Positions 1 to 6,832 of a stretch of 50,803 nt of DNA are shown here, one piece after another. The position numbers were made by a program, and so were the translations under genes. The notes under the pieces were generated by a model. It was given only the letters and a program-made list of their open reading frames with translations. It did not search any database and had not been told where the DNA came from. Source of the stretch: Halorubrum sp. BV1. GTDB lineage: Archaea; Halobacteriota; Halobacteria; Halobacteriales; Haloferacaceae. Position 1 is the stretch's first letter, and every line of letters starts with the position of its first letter. Where the stretch lies: contig NZ_JQKV01000001.1 in assembly GCF_000746205.1 (NCBI RefSeq), forward strand, positions 1-50,803, read 5' to 3'.

Positions 1-82
1 GAGTTCGATAGACTCGGGATGTGCGCGCCGAGGCAACGAGGCGTTAAGTCCACGAGCACTAACAGACCGAAGCCACAATCAT
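1..82 (+). rRNA. 23S ribosomal RNA, 3' end (partial)
   Basis: The window opens inside the large-subunit rRNA. The bases up to about 82 read as the conserved haloarchaeal 23S 3' terminus, with the GAGUUCGAUAGACUCGGG-type block and then the 'gagcactaacagaccgaagcc' type ending. It is followed by a t-element and 5S rRNA in the standard order, so this is the distal end of an rRNA operon. The exact mature 3' end is not visible from sequence alone and could be a few bases either way. Confidence 0.9.
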
Positions 83-145
83 ACGGCACTGACACCACAC
101 TCGCATGAGTTCAGGCGGTAACTGGATCGCACGTACACACGGTCG

Positions 146-223
146 GCCGATCGCAAGATCGGAACCACCCGACACAGGCGTCTCTCCACACGGAGAGTCT
201 CGGTTCGAGTCCGAGAGTCGGCA
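146..223 (+). other. tRNA-like t-element in the 23S-5S spacer (5S processing signal)
   Basis: A perfect T-arm is present: stem CTCGG (199-203), loop TTCGAGT (204-210), stem CCGAG (211-215). It is followed by AGTCGGC (216-222), which can pair with GCCGAT at 146-151 as an acceptor-like stem. Normal D and anticodon arms are absent; instead there are two hairpins, CCGATC-GCAA-GATCGG (147-162, GNRA loop, exclusive with the acceptor pairing) and CTCTCC-ACAC-GGAGAG (182-197). In Haloferax volcanii a tRNA-like t-element in this position is cut by tRNase Z to make the 5S rRNA 5' end. The same role is inferred here because 5S begins right after it. Confidence 0.7.
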
Positions 224-346
224 TGAAGGCGGCCAGAGCGGTGGAGGAACACCCGTACCCATTCCGAACACGGAAGTTAAGCCCACCAGCGTACCGGGAA
301 GTACTGGAGTGAGCGATCCTCTGGGAACCGCGGTTCGCCGCCTACC
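224..346 (+). rRNA. rrf: 5S ribosomal RNA
   Basis: About 123 bases with the haloarchaeal 5S pattern. A 5' GGCGGC strand near 228 pairs with GCCGCC near 337-342, and the internal 'cccgtacccattccgaacacgg' and 'agtactggagtg' blocks are typical of loops B-C and D-E. The start is placed just after the t-element, where tRNase Z cutting would leave it. The end is placed after the closing helix. Ends are good to a few bases. Confidence 0.92.
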
Positions 347-356
347 CACTCATACC

Positions 357-370
357 GGGAGTATACTCCC
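357..370. repeat. 14-bp perfect palindrome between 5S and terminator
   Basis: GGGAGTATACTCCC reads the same on both strands. It lies 11 bases after the 5S 3' end and 6 bases before the terminator stem. It could be part of rRNA 3' processing or termination, or a protein site; the sequence does not decide. Confidence 0.6.
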
Positions 371-376
371 ACTCAC

Positions 377-406
377 GCCCAGCGACACCGCGTCGCTGGG
401 CTTTTT
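377..406 (+). terminator. rRNA operon terminator
   Basis: A 10-bp perfect stem (GCCCAGCGAC at 377-386 with GTCGCTGGGC at 392-401), a 5-base loop and an immediate run of five T. Archaeal termination relies mainly on the T-run; a strong stem before it is unusual but fits the end of a heavily transcribed rRNA operon. No tRNA-Cys gene follows the 5S, unlike in several other haloarchaeal rRNA operons. Confidence 0.75.
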
Positions 407-496
407 ACAGTTATACAGAGAGCTATCAGTCGCACATGTAGCGCCGCGTTTTTACGGGCGTTGTACCCGAAGTGAAGCTGTTTAACTGCGATCCCG

Positions 497-787
497 CTAC
501 CGTGGTGAGTCGTTCGGCTCGGGGGGGTCAAGGTGATGGTCGACGACAGTTCCGTCTGGATCGAGCGTGACTGTCCCGAGAGAGACGGTTTCGCCGGGTT
601 CGAAGCGCTCGGCGATGGCGTGGAGTGTCGATTCTTGATCGAGTTGGTCCCAGACTGTGTCGGCGACGAGCGTTTGAAACGCCTCCGGATCGGTCCATCC
701 CGAGTCGATCTCCGAGGGAACGTGAACGACGAACTGGAGTTCTGCCTCGGTGAGATGGATTCCGACGCCGAACGTGTCTGCACACAT
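497..787 (-). CDS. small acidic haloarchaeal protein of unknown function
   Basis: A 96-residue acidic protein that I cannot assign to a named family. It has alternating beta and helix stretches (GIHLTEAELQFVVHVPSEI, then a helix around 'PEAFQTLVADTVWDQL') and a proline/acidic tail. It has no membrane segment, signal peptide or metal-binding cysteine pair. On the minus strand a TATA-like element (gatacttaac, about 814-823) sits roughly 27-36 bases before the ATG, so a leaderless transcript is likely. The codon use is that of the surrounding chromosome. It is divergent from the histidine kinase that begins at 946. Confidence 0.75.
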   Translation of the reverse strand: MCADTFGVGIHLTEAELQFVVHVPSEIDSGWTDPEAFQTLVADTVWDQLDQESTLHAIAERFEPGETVSLGTVTLDPDGTVVDHHLDPPEPNDSPR

Positions 788-945
788 ACCGCGTAATTCG
801 TCGGCGGCGGGTTAAGTATCGCCGGTGCGTTTCGATTGGGTTTTTGACGGGAAATGGTGCTGTTTTCGGGGACGCAGTGGCCGCAAGTTCTCGGAGGCGA
901 TATTTTTGACTCAAGGTTCAAATGGGATGGAGCGGTTGATATCGC

Positions 946-2538
946 ATGCACAGACGCTCTGTCGTCACGTTCGTCGGTGACGATCCGGGCGTACGCGATC
1001 GCGTCGGACGTGCGATCGAGTCCGCGTGGGGTGGGTCGCGTGTTCCGGACTACCGAGACGTTGGACCGGCCGAGTTGGTCGGAGCACGCGCGGACGACAC
1101 CGAGTTGTTGCCACTGACAGACGTGTGTGGGATCGTCGCAACCGGTCGTGCGGTGGCGGACGACGCGGTCGCAGAGAAGTTCTCTGCGACGCCTGCGGGA
1201 GTTCCAGTTATCGTCGTTCTCGAGGAGACGACCGCAGACGGGTTTCGGTCGGCGCTTCGGGCCGATCCGTCGGATGTTGTCACCAAAGCGGAACTCGACG
1301 TCGAACCCGAAGACGCGGGCGACGCTGACGTGCTCGCGCAACGACTCGCAGAGCAGGTATCGCCGGGTCGGCTCCGATTTGGCGCAGACGATGCGGATCG
1401 GCTCCGTGAGGTCTTGTTAGACGCCGGGTCGACGCTCATGAGTACGCGAACGGACGAGGTCGATACGAAGATAACGTGGACGATGGCGAACGTCGGCGAA
1501 CACGCCGAAGCTGACCGCATCATCTGTTACCTCCGTGACGGCGACACCTTCGATCCGCGGTACGTCTGGTGTCCCGATGGGTGCGATACCGCGAGTCGCT
1601 CGCTCGACGAATTCCCGCAGGCCGAGCGGCTGTCTACCTTCGAGAACGTGGTTCACTCGTCTGCTCAGTCGGCTTCCGAGTCCCGGATAGACGACTCCGA
1701 GAGAGCGGAGAACGAGACCACGGGTGAACCGCCCGCAACCGTTCACGTTCCTCTCGTAGCGGATTGGGAGCTGATCGGCGTTCTCTCCGTGGAGACGGAT
1801 GCGTGGCGCACTTGGATCGAAGAGGAGGTCGACCTGTACCGGACGTTCGCCGGCCTGATCGCACATACGATCGCGCGAAACGATCGGAGACTGGAGCTAC
1901 GGCGACGGACCGAACAGCTCGAACAGTTCAGCTCCGTCGTCTCTCACGACCTTAGAAATCCCCTCAACGTGCTTTCGGGATACGTGGACATGATCGACGG
2001 CGAGATCGCTGCGTCGAAACACGCTCCGATGGACCGTGCGATCACGCGGATGGAGACGCTTCTGGACAACTTGCTCATGCTGGCGAAACGCGGTGAGACG
2101 ATCGGGGAGACGGAACCGACTCCCGTTTGTCAGGTCGCTGAAGACGCGTGGACCTCGATCCGCGCACCACACGCGACGCTGACGCTCGCAGACGAAATCG
2201 GCACCGTGCAGGCCGACCCTCTTCGGCTCCGTCAGCTGTTCGAGAACGTGTTCCGCAATGCCGTTGAACACGGCGGGCCACAGGTCACGATCGAGATCGG
2301 CCCCCGAGACGACGACGGCGGTGGGATGTATATCGCCGACGATGGTCCCGGCGTGTCACCGGACGTGAGCGACTCGCTTTTTGATTCAGGGATCTCGACT
2401 GCGGACAGTTCCGGTATCGGACTCGCGATCGTCTCTCGTATTGTTGACGCCCACGGCTGGGACGTCGATGTCACCAACGACGACGGTGCGGTGTTCGATA
2501 TCTCGTTCGAGACGCCGACTGCCGTCAAGCCTACCTGA
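946..2538 (+). CDS. sensor histidine kinase with N-terminal pseudo-receiver and GAF domain
   Basis: A 530-residue soluble kinase. Residues 5-140 have the alternating pattern of a response-regulator receiver, with the acidic pair at G-D-D (11-13) and a lysine near 114 (VVTKAE). The place where the phospho-acceptor Asp should sit reads VCGIVATGRA, so it is probably a pseudo-receiver. A GAF-like domain covers about 150-312. The HisKA H-box has the phospho-accepting His at 334 (SHDLRNPL). The HATPase part shows an N-box (FENVFRNAVEHG, 432-443), G1 (DDGPG, 465-469) and G2 (GIGLAI, 490-495). No transmembrane helix is seen, so it should sense a cytoplasmic or redox cue, and its output partner is not encoded next to it. 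Its last 8 bases overlap the convergent SRPBCC gene. Confidence 0.88.
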   Translation: MHRRSVVTFVGDDPGVRDRVGRAIESAWGGSRVPDYRDVGPAELVGARADDTELLPLTDVCGIVATGRAVADDAVAEKFSATPAGVPVIVVLEETTADGFRSALRADPSDVVTKAELDVEPEDAGDADVLAQRLAEQVSPGRLRFGADDADRLREVLLDAGSTLMSTRTDEVDTKITWTMANVGEHAEADRIICYLRDGDTFDPRYVWCPDGCDTASRSLDEFPQAERLSTFENVVHSSAQSASESRIDDSERAENETTGEPPATVHVPLVADWELIGVLSVETDAWRTWIEEEVDLYRTFAGLIAHTIARNDRRLELRRRTEQLEQFSSVVSHDLRNPLNVLSGYVDMIDGEIAASKHAPMDRAITRMETLLDNLLMLAKRGETIGETEPTPVCQVAEDAWTSIRAPHATLTLADEIGTVQADPLRLRQLFENVFRNAVEHGGPQVTIEIGPRDDDGGGMYIADDGPGVSPDVSDSLFDSGISTADSSGIGLAIVSRIVDAHGWDVDVTNDDGAVFDISFETPTAVKPT

Positions 2539-3061
2539 TGTCGGGGCCTCCGTCTGCGGTGGCTGTCGTCTCGAACCGGTCGACGGTGCGACGGTGTCTG
2601 TCTCGGAACATGCCTTCGAAACCGACCTTCGCGAAGGGACCGGCGGCGTCTCCGAGAAGACCGAGCGGCAGTCGGTAATCGACCGTGTCGACGAGCAGCG
2701 TCTGGTCGCCGTCCGCGTAGAACGCGTGCGTGTGCTCCCACGTCCGAAAGGGGCCTCCGTCCATCTCGTCGACGAACTGCGCGCGCTTTCCGACTGGCTC
2801 GTCCCCGTTGGGCGTTCGTTCGACGATCCGTGAGGTCCACCGCTGGCGTGGGCCGACTCCGAAGGGACGGATCGACATTCGTATGCGGGATCCCTCAACG
2901 AGTAGTTCTGGGTCGGCGTTCCCCTCGGGTCCTTCGACGCCGTCGATCACGAGGTTCATCCAATCGGGGGTGAGCCGTCGGAGTCCGTCGATCGTCGAGT
3001 GAAACGTCCACACCTCATCGATGGAGGCGGGGATTCGGGTCGTCCGGCGATACGTCGGCAT
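2531..3061 (-). CDS. SRPBCC (START-like) family protein
   Basis: A 176-residue protein starting 'MPTYRRTTRIPASIDEVWTF', the typical opening beta strand and helix of polyketide-cyclase/SRPBCC proteins. It continues with the family's long curved sheet (GSRIRMSIRPFGVG, QRWTSRIVE, WEHTHAFYA, LLVDTVDYRLPLG) and ends in the long C-terminal helix (GMFRDRHRRTVDRF). Such proteins bind hydrophobic ligands in a deep cavity; the ligand cannot be read from sequence. An open frame extends upstream to a TTG at 3088. I prefer the ATG at 3061 because the family fold begins there and a T-rich TATA-like element (about 3085-3093, minus strand) is correctly spaced for a leaderless start. It is convergent with, and overlaps by 8 bases, the histidine kinase. 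Confidence 0.85.
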   Translation of the reverse strand: MPTYRRTTRIPASIDEVWTFHSTIDGLRRLTPDWMNLVIDGVEGPEGNADPELLVEGSRIRMSIRPFGVGPRQRWTSRIVERTPNGDEPVGKRAQFVDEMDGGPFRTWEHTHAFYADGDQTLLVDTVDYRLPLGLLGDAAGPFAKVGFEGMFRDRHRRTVDRFETTATADGGPDIR

Positions 3062-3166
3062 ATCGTACGTCACGGTCCGCTCGGACAAAAACCCGTCTTC
3101 GGTCGGCCGTTGGTCGGTTCCCCGCTACCGAAACCCCGATACGACCGCATCGCGAGTGTCTATGGT

Positions 3167-4093
3167 ATGGAACGAGGTGCGGTTGACATCGCCGATCTTG
3201 TCGGGCCGTTCGATCTGCAGGCGACGGTCGAGAGCGGTCAGAGCTATCTCTGGAACCGCGCCGACGGCGGCACGTACGACGAACTCCACGCCTACGGTGG
3301 AGACGAGTGGTACGAAACGGTCGTCGATCCGATACCCGATGTCGTCGACGAGCGGGTGCCGCTGCGAGTCAGACAGGTCGGTGGCGTTCACGACGGAACG
3401 CTTCACTGGGAGTCGTCTATCGACGCCGTTCCGCTCTTGTATCATCTGTTTCGCCTCGACGACGACCTCGACGCGATCCGCCAGTCGACGCCGGATCTTT
3501 CGCTCCTCGATCGGGCGTACGACGCCTATGAGGGAATGCGCCTCACGCGCGACCCGGCGTTCCCGTGTCTCGTCTCGTTCATTTGTTCGGCACAGATGCG
3601 AGTCGCACGCATCCACGGGATGCAGCGCCGACTCCGCACGACGTACGGCGACACCGTCACGCTCGACGGTGAGGAGTTCCACGCGTTTCCGACGCCGGAG
3701 CAGCTCGCTTCGCGGACGGAAGACGAACTCCGCGATCTCTCGCTCGGGTACCGTGCCCCCTACGTCCAGCGAACGGCGGAGATGGTCGCTTCCGGCGAGG
3801 CTCACCCGCGGGAGGCGGCGGATCTCCCGTACGAGGAGGCTCGCGAGTCGCTGACGCGGTTCGTCGGGGTCGGAGACAAAGTCGCTGACTGCGTGTTGCT
3901 GTTCTCGCTCGGATTCCTGGAGGCGGTGCCGCTCGATACGTGGATCCGGACGACTATCGAAGAGTACTATCCCGACTGTGAGCGGGGGAGCTACGCCGAG
4001 ACGTCGCGTGCGATACGCGAGCGATTCGGCGGCGAATTCGCCGGCTACGCACAGACGTACGTCTTCTACTACCTCCGGGCCGGGGGCGACTAA
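3167..4093 (+). CDS. ogg: 8-oxoguanine DNA glycosylase, OGG1-type (HhH-GPD family)
   Basis: A 308-residue base-excision repair enzyme. The first 120 residues match the OGG N-terminal domain (GPFDLQATVESGQSYLW). The C-terminal part holds the helix-hairpin-helix motif GVGDKVADCVLLFSLG, with the OGG1-type catalytic lysine at 238 (GDKVADC), and the Gly/Pro loop followed by the essential Asp at 257 (VPLDTWI). A lysine at this place makes the enzyme bifunctional (glycosylase plus AP lyase) in OGG1 relatives. The open frame runs back to 2999, but the OGG_N domain begins directly after the ATG at 3167, so I take that start. 'DNA-3-methyladenine glycosylase' is the likely automated name; the K/D pattern favours oxidised guanine. 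Confidence 0.88.
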   Translation: MERGAVDIADLVGPFDLQATVESGQSYLWNRADGGTYDELHAYGGDEWYETVVDPIPDVVDERVPLRVRQVGGVHDGTLHWESSIDAVPLLYHLFRLDDDLDAIRQSTPDLSLLDRAYDAYEGMRLTRDPAFPCLVSFICSAQMRVARIHGMQRRLRTTYGDTVTLDGEEFHAFPTPEQLASRTEDELRDLSLGYRAPYVQRTAEMVASGEAHPREAADLPYEEARESLTRFVGVGDKVADCVLLFSLGFLEAVPLDTWIRTTIEEYYPDCERGSYAETSRAIRERFGGEFAGYAQTYVFYYLRAGGD

Positions 4094-4147
4094 CCTCGAA
4101 ACGTCGGCCGAAGTTTCATGCTGATTCGTGTGGTACGCTGACTTGTG

Positions 4148-4528
4148 ATGGACTGTCGAGTCGTCGTCGAGGCCGCCGTTCCAGTGTACGATGTCGAGAC
4201 GCCCGATGAAGCGGTCCGAATCGCGATATCGAAGACCGGGAAAATGCTGAATCCGGACCTCAACTACGTCGAGATCGAGACGGGAACTCGACACGCACCG
4301 AGCGGTGAGGAGCTTCCGCCGGCGTTCGTTGCGGCCGACGAGGCGCTCGTCGCACTCGAACTTCGAATGGACGTGTTCAACGTCGACCGTACGGAACACG
4401 CGAGCCGCGTCGCCAGAAAGGAGATCGGTCAGCGTCTTCGCAACATTCCGCTGGCGGTGATCGACGTGGAAGTGATCGACGATGGCACCGACGACGGCGA
4501 TTCCGACTCAGTCGACGACCCGACGTGA
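4148..4528 (+). CDS. UPF0212 (DUF555) family protein
   Basis: A 126-residue protein with the UPF0212 signature: 'VVVEAAVPVYDVETPDEAVRIAISKTGKMLNPDLNYVEIETG', an amphipathic middle, then 'ARKEIGQRLRNIPLAVIDVEVID'. The family's function is unknown. Many relatives carry a CPxCG zinc knuckle after the 'VEIExG' strand; here that stretch reads TRHAPSGEE with no cysteine, so this copy probably does not bind zinc. A GTG one codon upstream (4145) is also possible. The C-terminal tail is strongly acidic. It lies 54 bases after the glycosylase on the same strand and could be cotranscribed. Family assignment is from memory of the conserved motif. Confidence 0.8.
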   Translation: MDCRVVVEAAVPVYDVETPDEAVRIAISKTGKMLNPDLNYVEIETGTRHAPSGEELPPAFVAADEALVALELRMDVFNVDRTEHASRVARKEIGQRLRNIPLAVIDVEVIDDGTDDGDSDSVDDPT

Positions 4529-4635
4529 GCGAACTCTCGTTACGTTCGCGCTTCCGGATGACGCGACGGGTCGCACTCGGCGAAGCGTTGTTATCACTCG
4601 GTGGGTGACGAACGACTGCAGTCGGCTGTGAAGAG

Positions 4636-4869
4636 TTAGTCTGCGGTCGGGGCCAGCGGCTCCGATTCAGATTCGTCCATCGGCTCGGTGATTCCGTCGG
4701 TCAATTTAAAAACAGCGGCTTTGTGGTCAGTCTTCGATTTGTGTATCGATGTCGGCTTCACGCCGAGTTCTTCGTAGGCGTCGAGGTCAATGTCCTCGTT
4801 CCAGAATTCGCACTGTTTTCGTACTTCTGCGAGGAGGCCGTGAAGATGGATGAGCTCCTGCTTCTTCAT
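4636..4869 (-). CDS. UPF0058 family protein
   Basis: A 77-residue protein beginning 'MKKQELIHLHGLLAEVRKQ', the helical pattern of archaeal UPF0058 proteins, with 'LGVKPTSIHKSKTDHKAAVFKL' in the middle and an acidic tail. Its biochemical role is unknown. On the minus strand a clear TATA element (aatataaac, 4895-4903) lies 26-34 bases before the ATG, which fixes the start and implies a leaderless mRNA. It is convergent with the UPF0212 gene across a 107-base gap that shows nothing else. Confidence 0.85.
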   Translation of the reverse strand: MKKQELIHLHGLLAEVRKQCEFWNEDIDLDAYEELGVKPTSIHKSKTDHKAAVFKLTDGITEPMDESESEPLAPTAD

Positions 4870-4894
4870 GAGTACCAGTCCTTTGCTACCGGAG

Positions 4895-4903
4895 GTTTAT
4901 ATT
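4895..4903 (-). promoter_or_regulatory. TATA element for the UPF0058 gene
   Basis: Minus-strand aatataaac is centred about 30 bases before the ATG at 4869 and followed by no Shine-Dalgarno sequence, the usual arrangement for a leaderless haloarchaeal gene. Confidence 0.6.
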
Positions 4904-5022
4904 ATTATCTTGAGTCACGTTATCATGGGTAGCTCGAATATTACGCCTGTACGGCCACAAACGGCCCGTTCTACGTTATCGATCGGTATAGTTCCGGTGG
5001 GCGGCTTCATTACGGAACATTC

Positions 5023-5061
5023 GAGGCGAAAGCCTCGCGCTGAGCGCGGGGAGGCTGTCAC
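5023..5061 (+). mobile_element. probable relic of an IS200/IS605-type (TnpB/IS1341) right end
   Basis: The bases around 5025-5061 form the hairpin GCCTCGCGCT-GA-GCGCGGGGAGGC (5032-5055) followed by TGTCAC. This resembles the 3' end of haloarchaeal IS1341-type elements, where the same GC-rich hairpin ends the tnpB transcript and its guide (omega) RNA. No intact tnpB precedes it; the 100 bases before it read only as a possible decayed tail in one frame (…TPVRPQT…VPVGG…). I infer a deletion relic. The match is from memory, not from an alignment. Confidence 0.45.
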
Positions 5062-5113
5062 GGACCAACGTCGACGACGATCGGTTCGCTGTCGATCGCG
5101 TCGCATCTCACCG

Positions 5114-5293
5114 TTACTGGAACTGTCTGACCGCTTCGAGATCGCGTTCCGTTCGCATGAACTCCGTCAACCGTCGGGTGGCGTGACAACTGGGACAGCT
5201 AAAGTTCGAGCGAAGTTGTTGCAGGTCTGCGGGGTTGTCCTGCCACTCTTTGCCACATTCCGGACAAACGAGTCTGACGAACGCGTCCACCAT
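5114..5293 (-). CDS. 59-residue double-CxxC zinc-ribbon protein
   Basis: A short protein with two cysteine pairs: CPEC at residues 10-13 and CPSC at 33-36, spaced like a zinc ribbon. It begins 'MVDAFVRLVCPECGKEWQ' and ends in a basic/acidic helix (RRLTEFMRTERDLEAVRQF). It probably corresponds to a small zinc-binding family common in haloarchaea (I believe DUF7836), function unknown; it may bind nucleic acid or a polymerase-associated partner. A minus-strand TATA element (gtttttaa, 5317-5324) lies 24-31 bases before the ATG, strong support for a real leaderless gene. It lies upstream of, and on the same strand as, the UPF0058 gene, with the TnpB-end relic between them. Confidence 0.8.
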   Translation of the reverse strand: MVDAFVRLVCPECGKEWQDNPADLQQLRSNFSCPSCHATRRLTEFMRTERDLEAVRQFQ

Positions 5294-5316
5294 GAACCGT
5301 GGTACACGCTACCAGG

Positions 5317-5324
5317 TTAAAAAC
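5317..5324 (-). promoter_or_regulatory. TATA element for the zinc-ribbon gene
   Basis: Minus-strand gtttttaa lies 24-31 bases before the ATG at 5293, matching leaderless haloarchaeal spacing. Confidence 0.6.
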
Positions 5325-5417
5325 ATGCGTGGCGGATCGCGTCCGCGGTCAGCCCCGTAGCTTGGTGGGAGGCGGCGAGCAACCGCGACGCGGTATCGAC
5401 GTTCGAATGGGGTCGAC

Positions 5418-6431
5418 TCAGGCGGCGACTCCCTCGCTCGTTTCGAGCAGCTCCTTGTACCGGTTCCGAATCGTAACCTCCGAGATGTCGGCGACGGCGG
5501 ACACCTGACTCTGGGTGACTTTCTCGTTCGAGAGCAGCGCGGCGGCGTAGACCGCAGACGCCGCGAGGCCCACCGGCGACTTCCCGCTCGTGATCCCCGC
5601 GTCTTTCGCGCCGTCGAGTAGGTCGCGGGCGAGACGCTGTGTCTCCTCTGTGAGTCCGAGCTTGGAGACGAACCGCGGGACGTAGCTCCCCGGGTCTGCG
5701 GGCTGGACGCGCAGCCCGAGTTCGCGGATCACGTATCGGTACGTTCGGGTGAGCTCCATCTTGTCCACCCGCGAGACCGCGGTGAACTCGTCGAGGCTCC
5801 GCGGATTCCCGACCTGCCGAGCCGCGGCGTAGAGCGCGGCGGTCGCGACTCCTTCGATGGAGCGGCCGGGAAGGAGATTCTCGCTCAGCGCGCGGCGATA
5901 GATGACGGATGCCGTTTCACGGACGTTGTCGGGGAGGCCGAGCGCGCTCGCCATGCGGTCGATCTCGCCGAGCGCCTGCTTGAGATTGCGCTCTTTCGAG
6001 TCGCGGGTGCGGAACCGTTCGTTCCACGTGCGGAGCCGCTGCATCTTCTCGCGCTGGCTACTCGACAGCGACCGGCCGTAGGCGTCTTTGTCCTGCCAGC
6101 CGATGTTCGTCGAGAGCCCCTTGTCGTGCATCATGTTCGTCGTCGGAGCCCCGACTCGCGACTTGCTGTCCCGCTCGCTGGCGTCGAACGCGCGCCACTC
6201 CGGCCCTCGGTCGATCCCGTCCTGCTCGACGACGAGCCCGCAGTCGTCACAGACCGTCTCTCCGTGCTCCGTGTCGGTGATGAGCGACCCGCCGCACTCG
6301 GGACAGGTGGTCGTTCGCTCGCCGGCTCGCGTCGTCTCGCTGTCCGACGTCTCCTGGTCGGCCGTTCGGTCGTCGGCTGTGCGCTCCCGTTCCGTGTTTC
6401 CGCTGTAGCTGCGTGTGCGTGTTTCTGTCAT
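5418..6431 (-). CDS. tfb: transcription initiation factor B (TFB)
   Basis: A 337-residue archaeal TFIIB homologue, which bridges TBP on the TATA box and RNA polymerase. An acidic, Thr/Ser-rich leader of about 40 residues precedes the zinc ribbon (Cys 43, 46, 61, 64). The B-reader/linker region follows (GPEWRAFDASERDSKSRVG…), then two cyclin folds (about 125-230 and 235-335). The second fold ends in the promoter-binding HTH (VTQSQVSAVADISEVTIRNRY) that reads the BRE. The open frame reaches 6476, but ATG 6431 gives the usual start. Haloarchaea carry several TFB paralogues; which one this is cannot be told. It has its own long upstream region with a TATA box. Confidence 0.95.
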   Translation of the reverse strand: MTETRTRSYSGNTERERTADDRTADQETSDSETTRAGERTTTCPECGGSLITDTEHGETVCDDCGLVVEQDGIDRGPEWRAFDASERDSKSRVGAPTTNMMHDKGLSTNIGWQDKDAYGRSLSSSQREKMQRLRTWNERFRTRDSKERNLKQALGEIDRMASALGLPDNVRETASVIYRRALSENLLPGRSIEGVATAALYAAARQVGNPRSLDEFTAVSRVDKMELTRTYRYVIRELGLRVQPADPGSYVPRFVSKLGLTEETQRLARDLLDGAKDAGITSGKSPVGLAASAVYAAALLSNEKVTQSQVSAVADISEVTIRNRYKELLETSEGVAA

Positions 6432-6508
6432 GGGTTCTCCGATCGAACTCCCGACAGAAATACTGGTGCCGGGCACGCCGATTCGTTAACTAACAGTAAG
6501 TCGTGAGT

Positions 6509-6519
6509 CTATATAAATG
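6509..6519 (-). promoter_or_regulatory. TATA box of the tfb gene
   Basis: On the minus strand, catttatatag sits about 80 bases before the ATG at 6431. Transcription would start some 25 bases downstream, giving a leader of about 50 bases, so this gene is probably not leaderless. Confidence 0.55.
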
Positions 6520-6832
6520 TGTCGCCAGTCTTATCTAGTCTCGCGACAGAAGCTTCGGCTTGACGGGTAATACCACGGAATAGTGATTCACTCCGTCTGA
6601 TCGCTTCGCCAATAGACCGGACCGGGTTCGACGGACACATATATACTTTGCTAGTCTTTGCCAGTCGTTTCGGCCGCCCTCTGCCCCGGCGTCACGCGGA
6701 TGTGACGGCGGAGGCGCGCGGTGCCGTCGCCGTCGGATCGGCCGCTCGGGTCTCGGTCAGCGGTTTCGTCCCGCGGGGAACCCTCGGGCTGGTGCTCTAC
6801 GTCCTTCTCGGTCGGACGCGCTGACCGGGCTC
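6520..6832. other. intergenic stretch between CaCA exchanger and tfb
   Basis: About 310 bases with no secure gene. A second TATA-like run (acatatatac, about 6639-6648) is followed on the plus strand by an open frame ending at TGA 6822-6824; from GTG 6702 it would encode 40 residues of normal haloarchaeal codon use with a hydrophobic end (GTLGLVLYVLLGRTR). This small protein is possible but unproven. Confidence 0.35.

Noticed and set aside
146..223. A functional tRNA gene in the 23S-5S spacer
   Set aside because: T-arm is perfect but D and anticodon arms are missing and no anticodon loop can be placed; a t-element explains it better.
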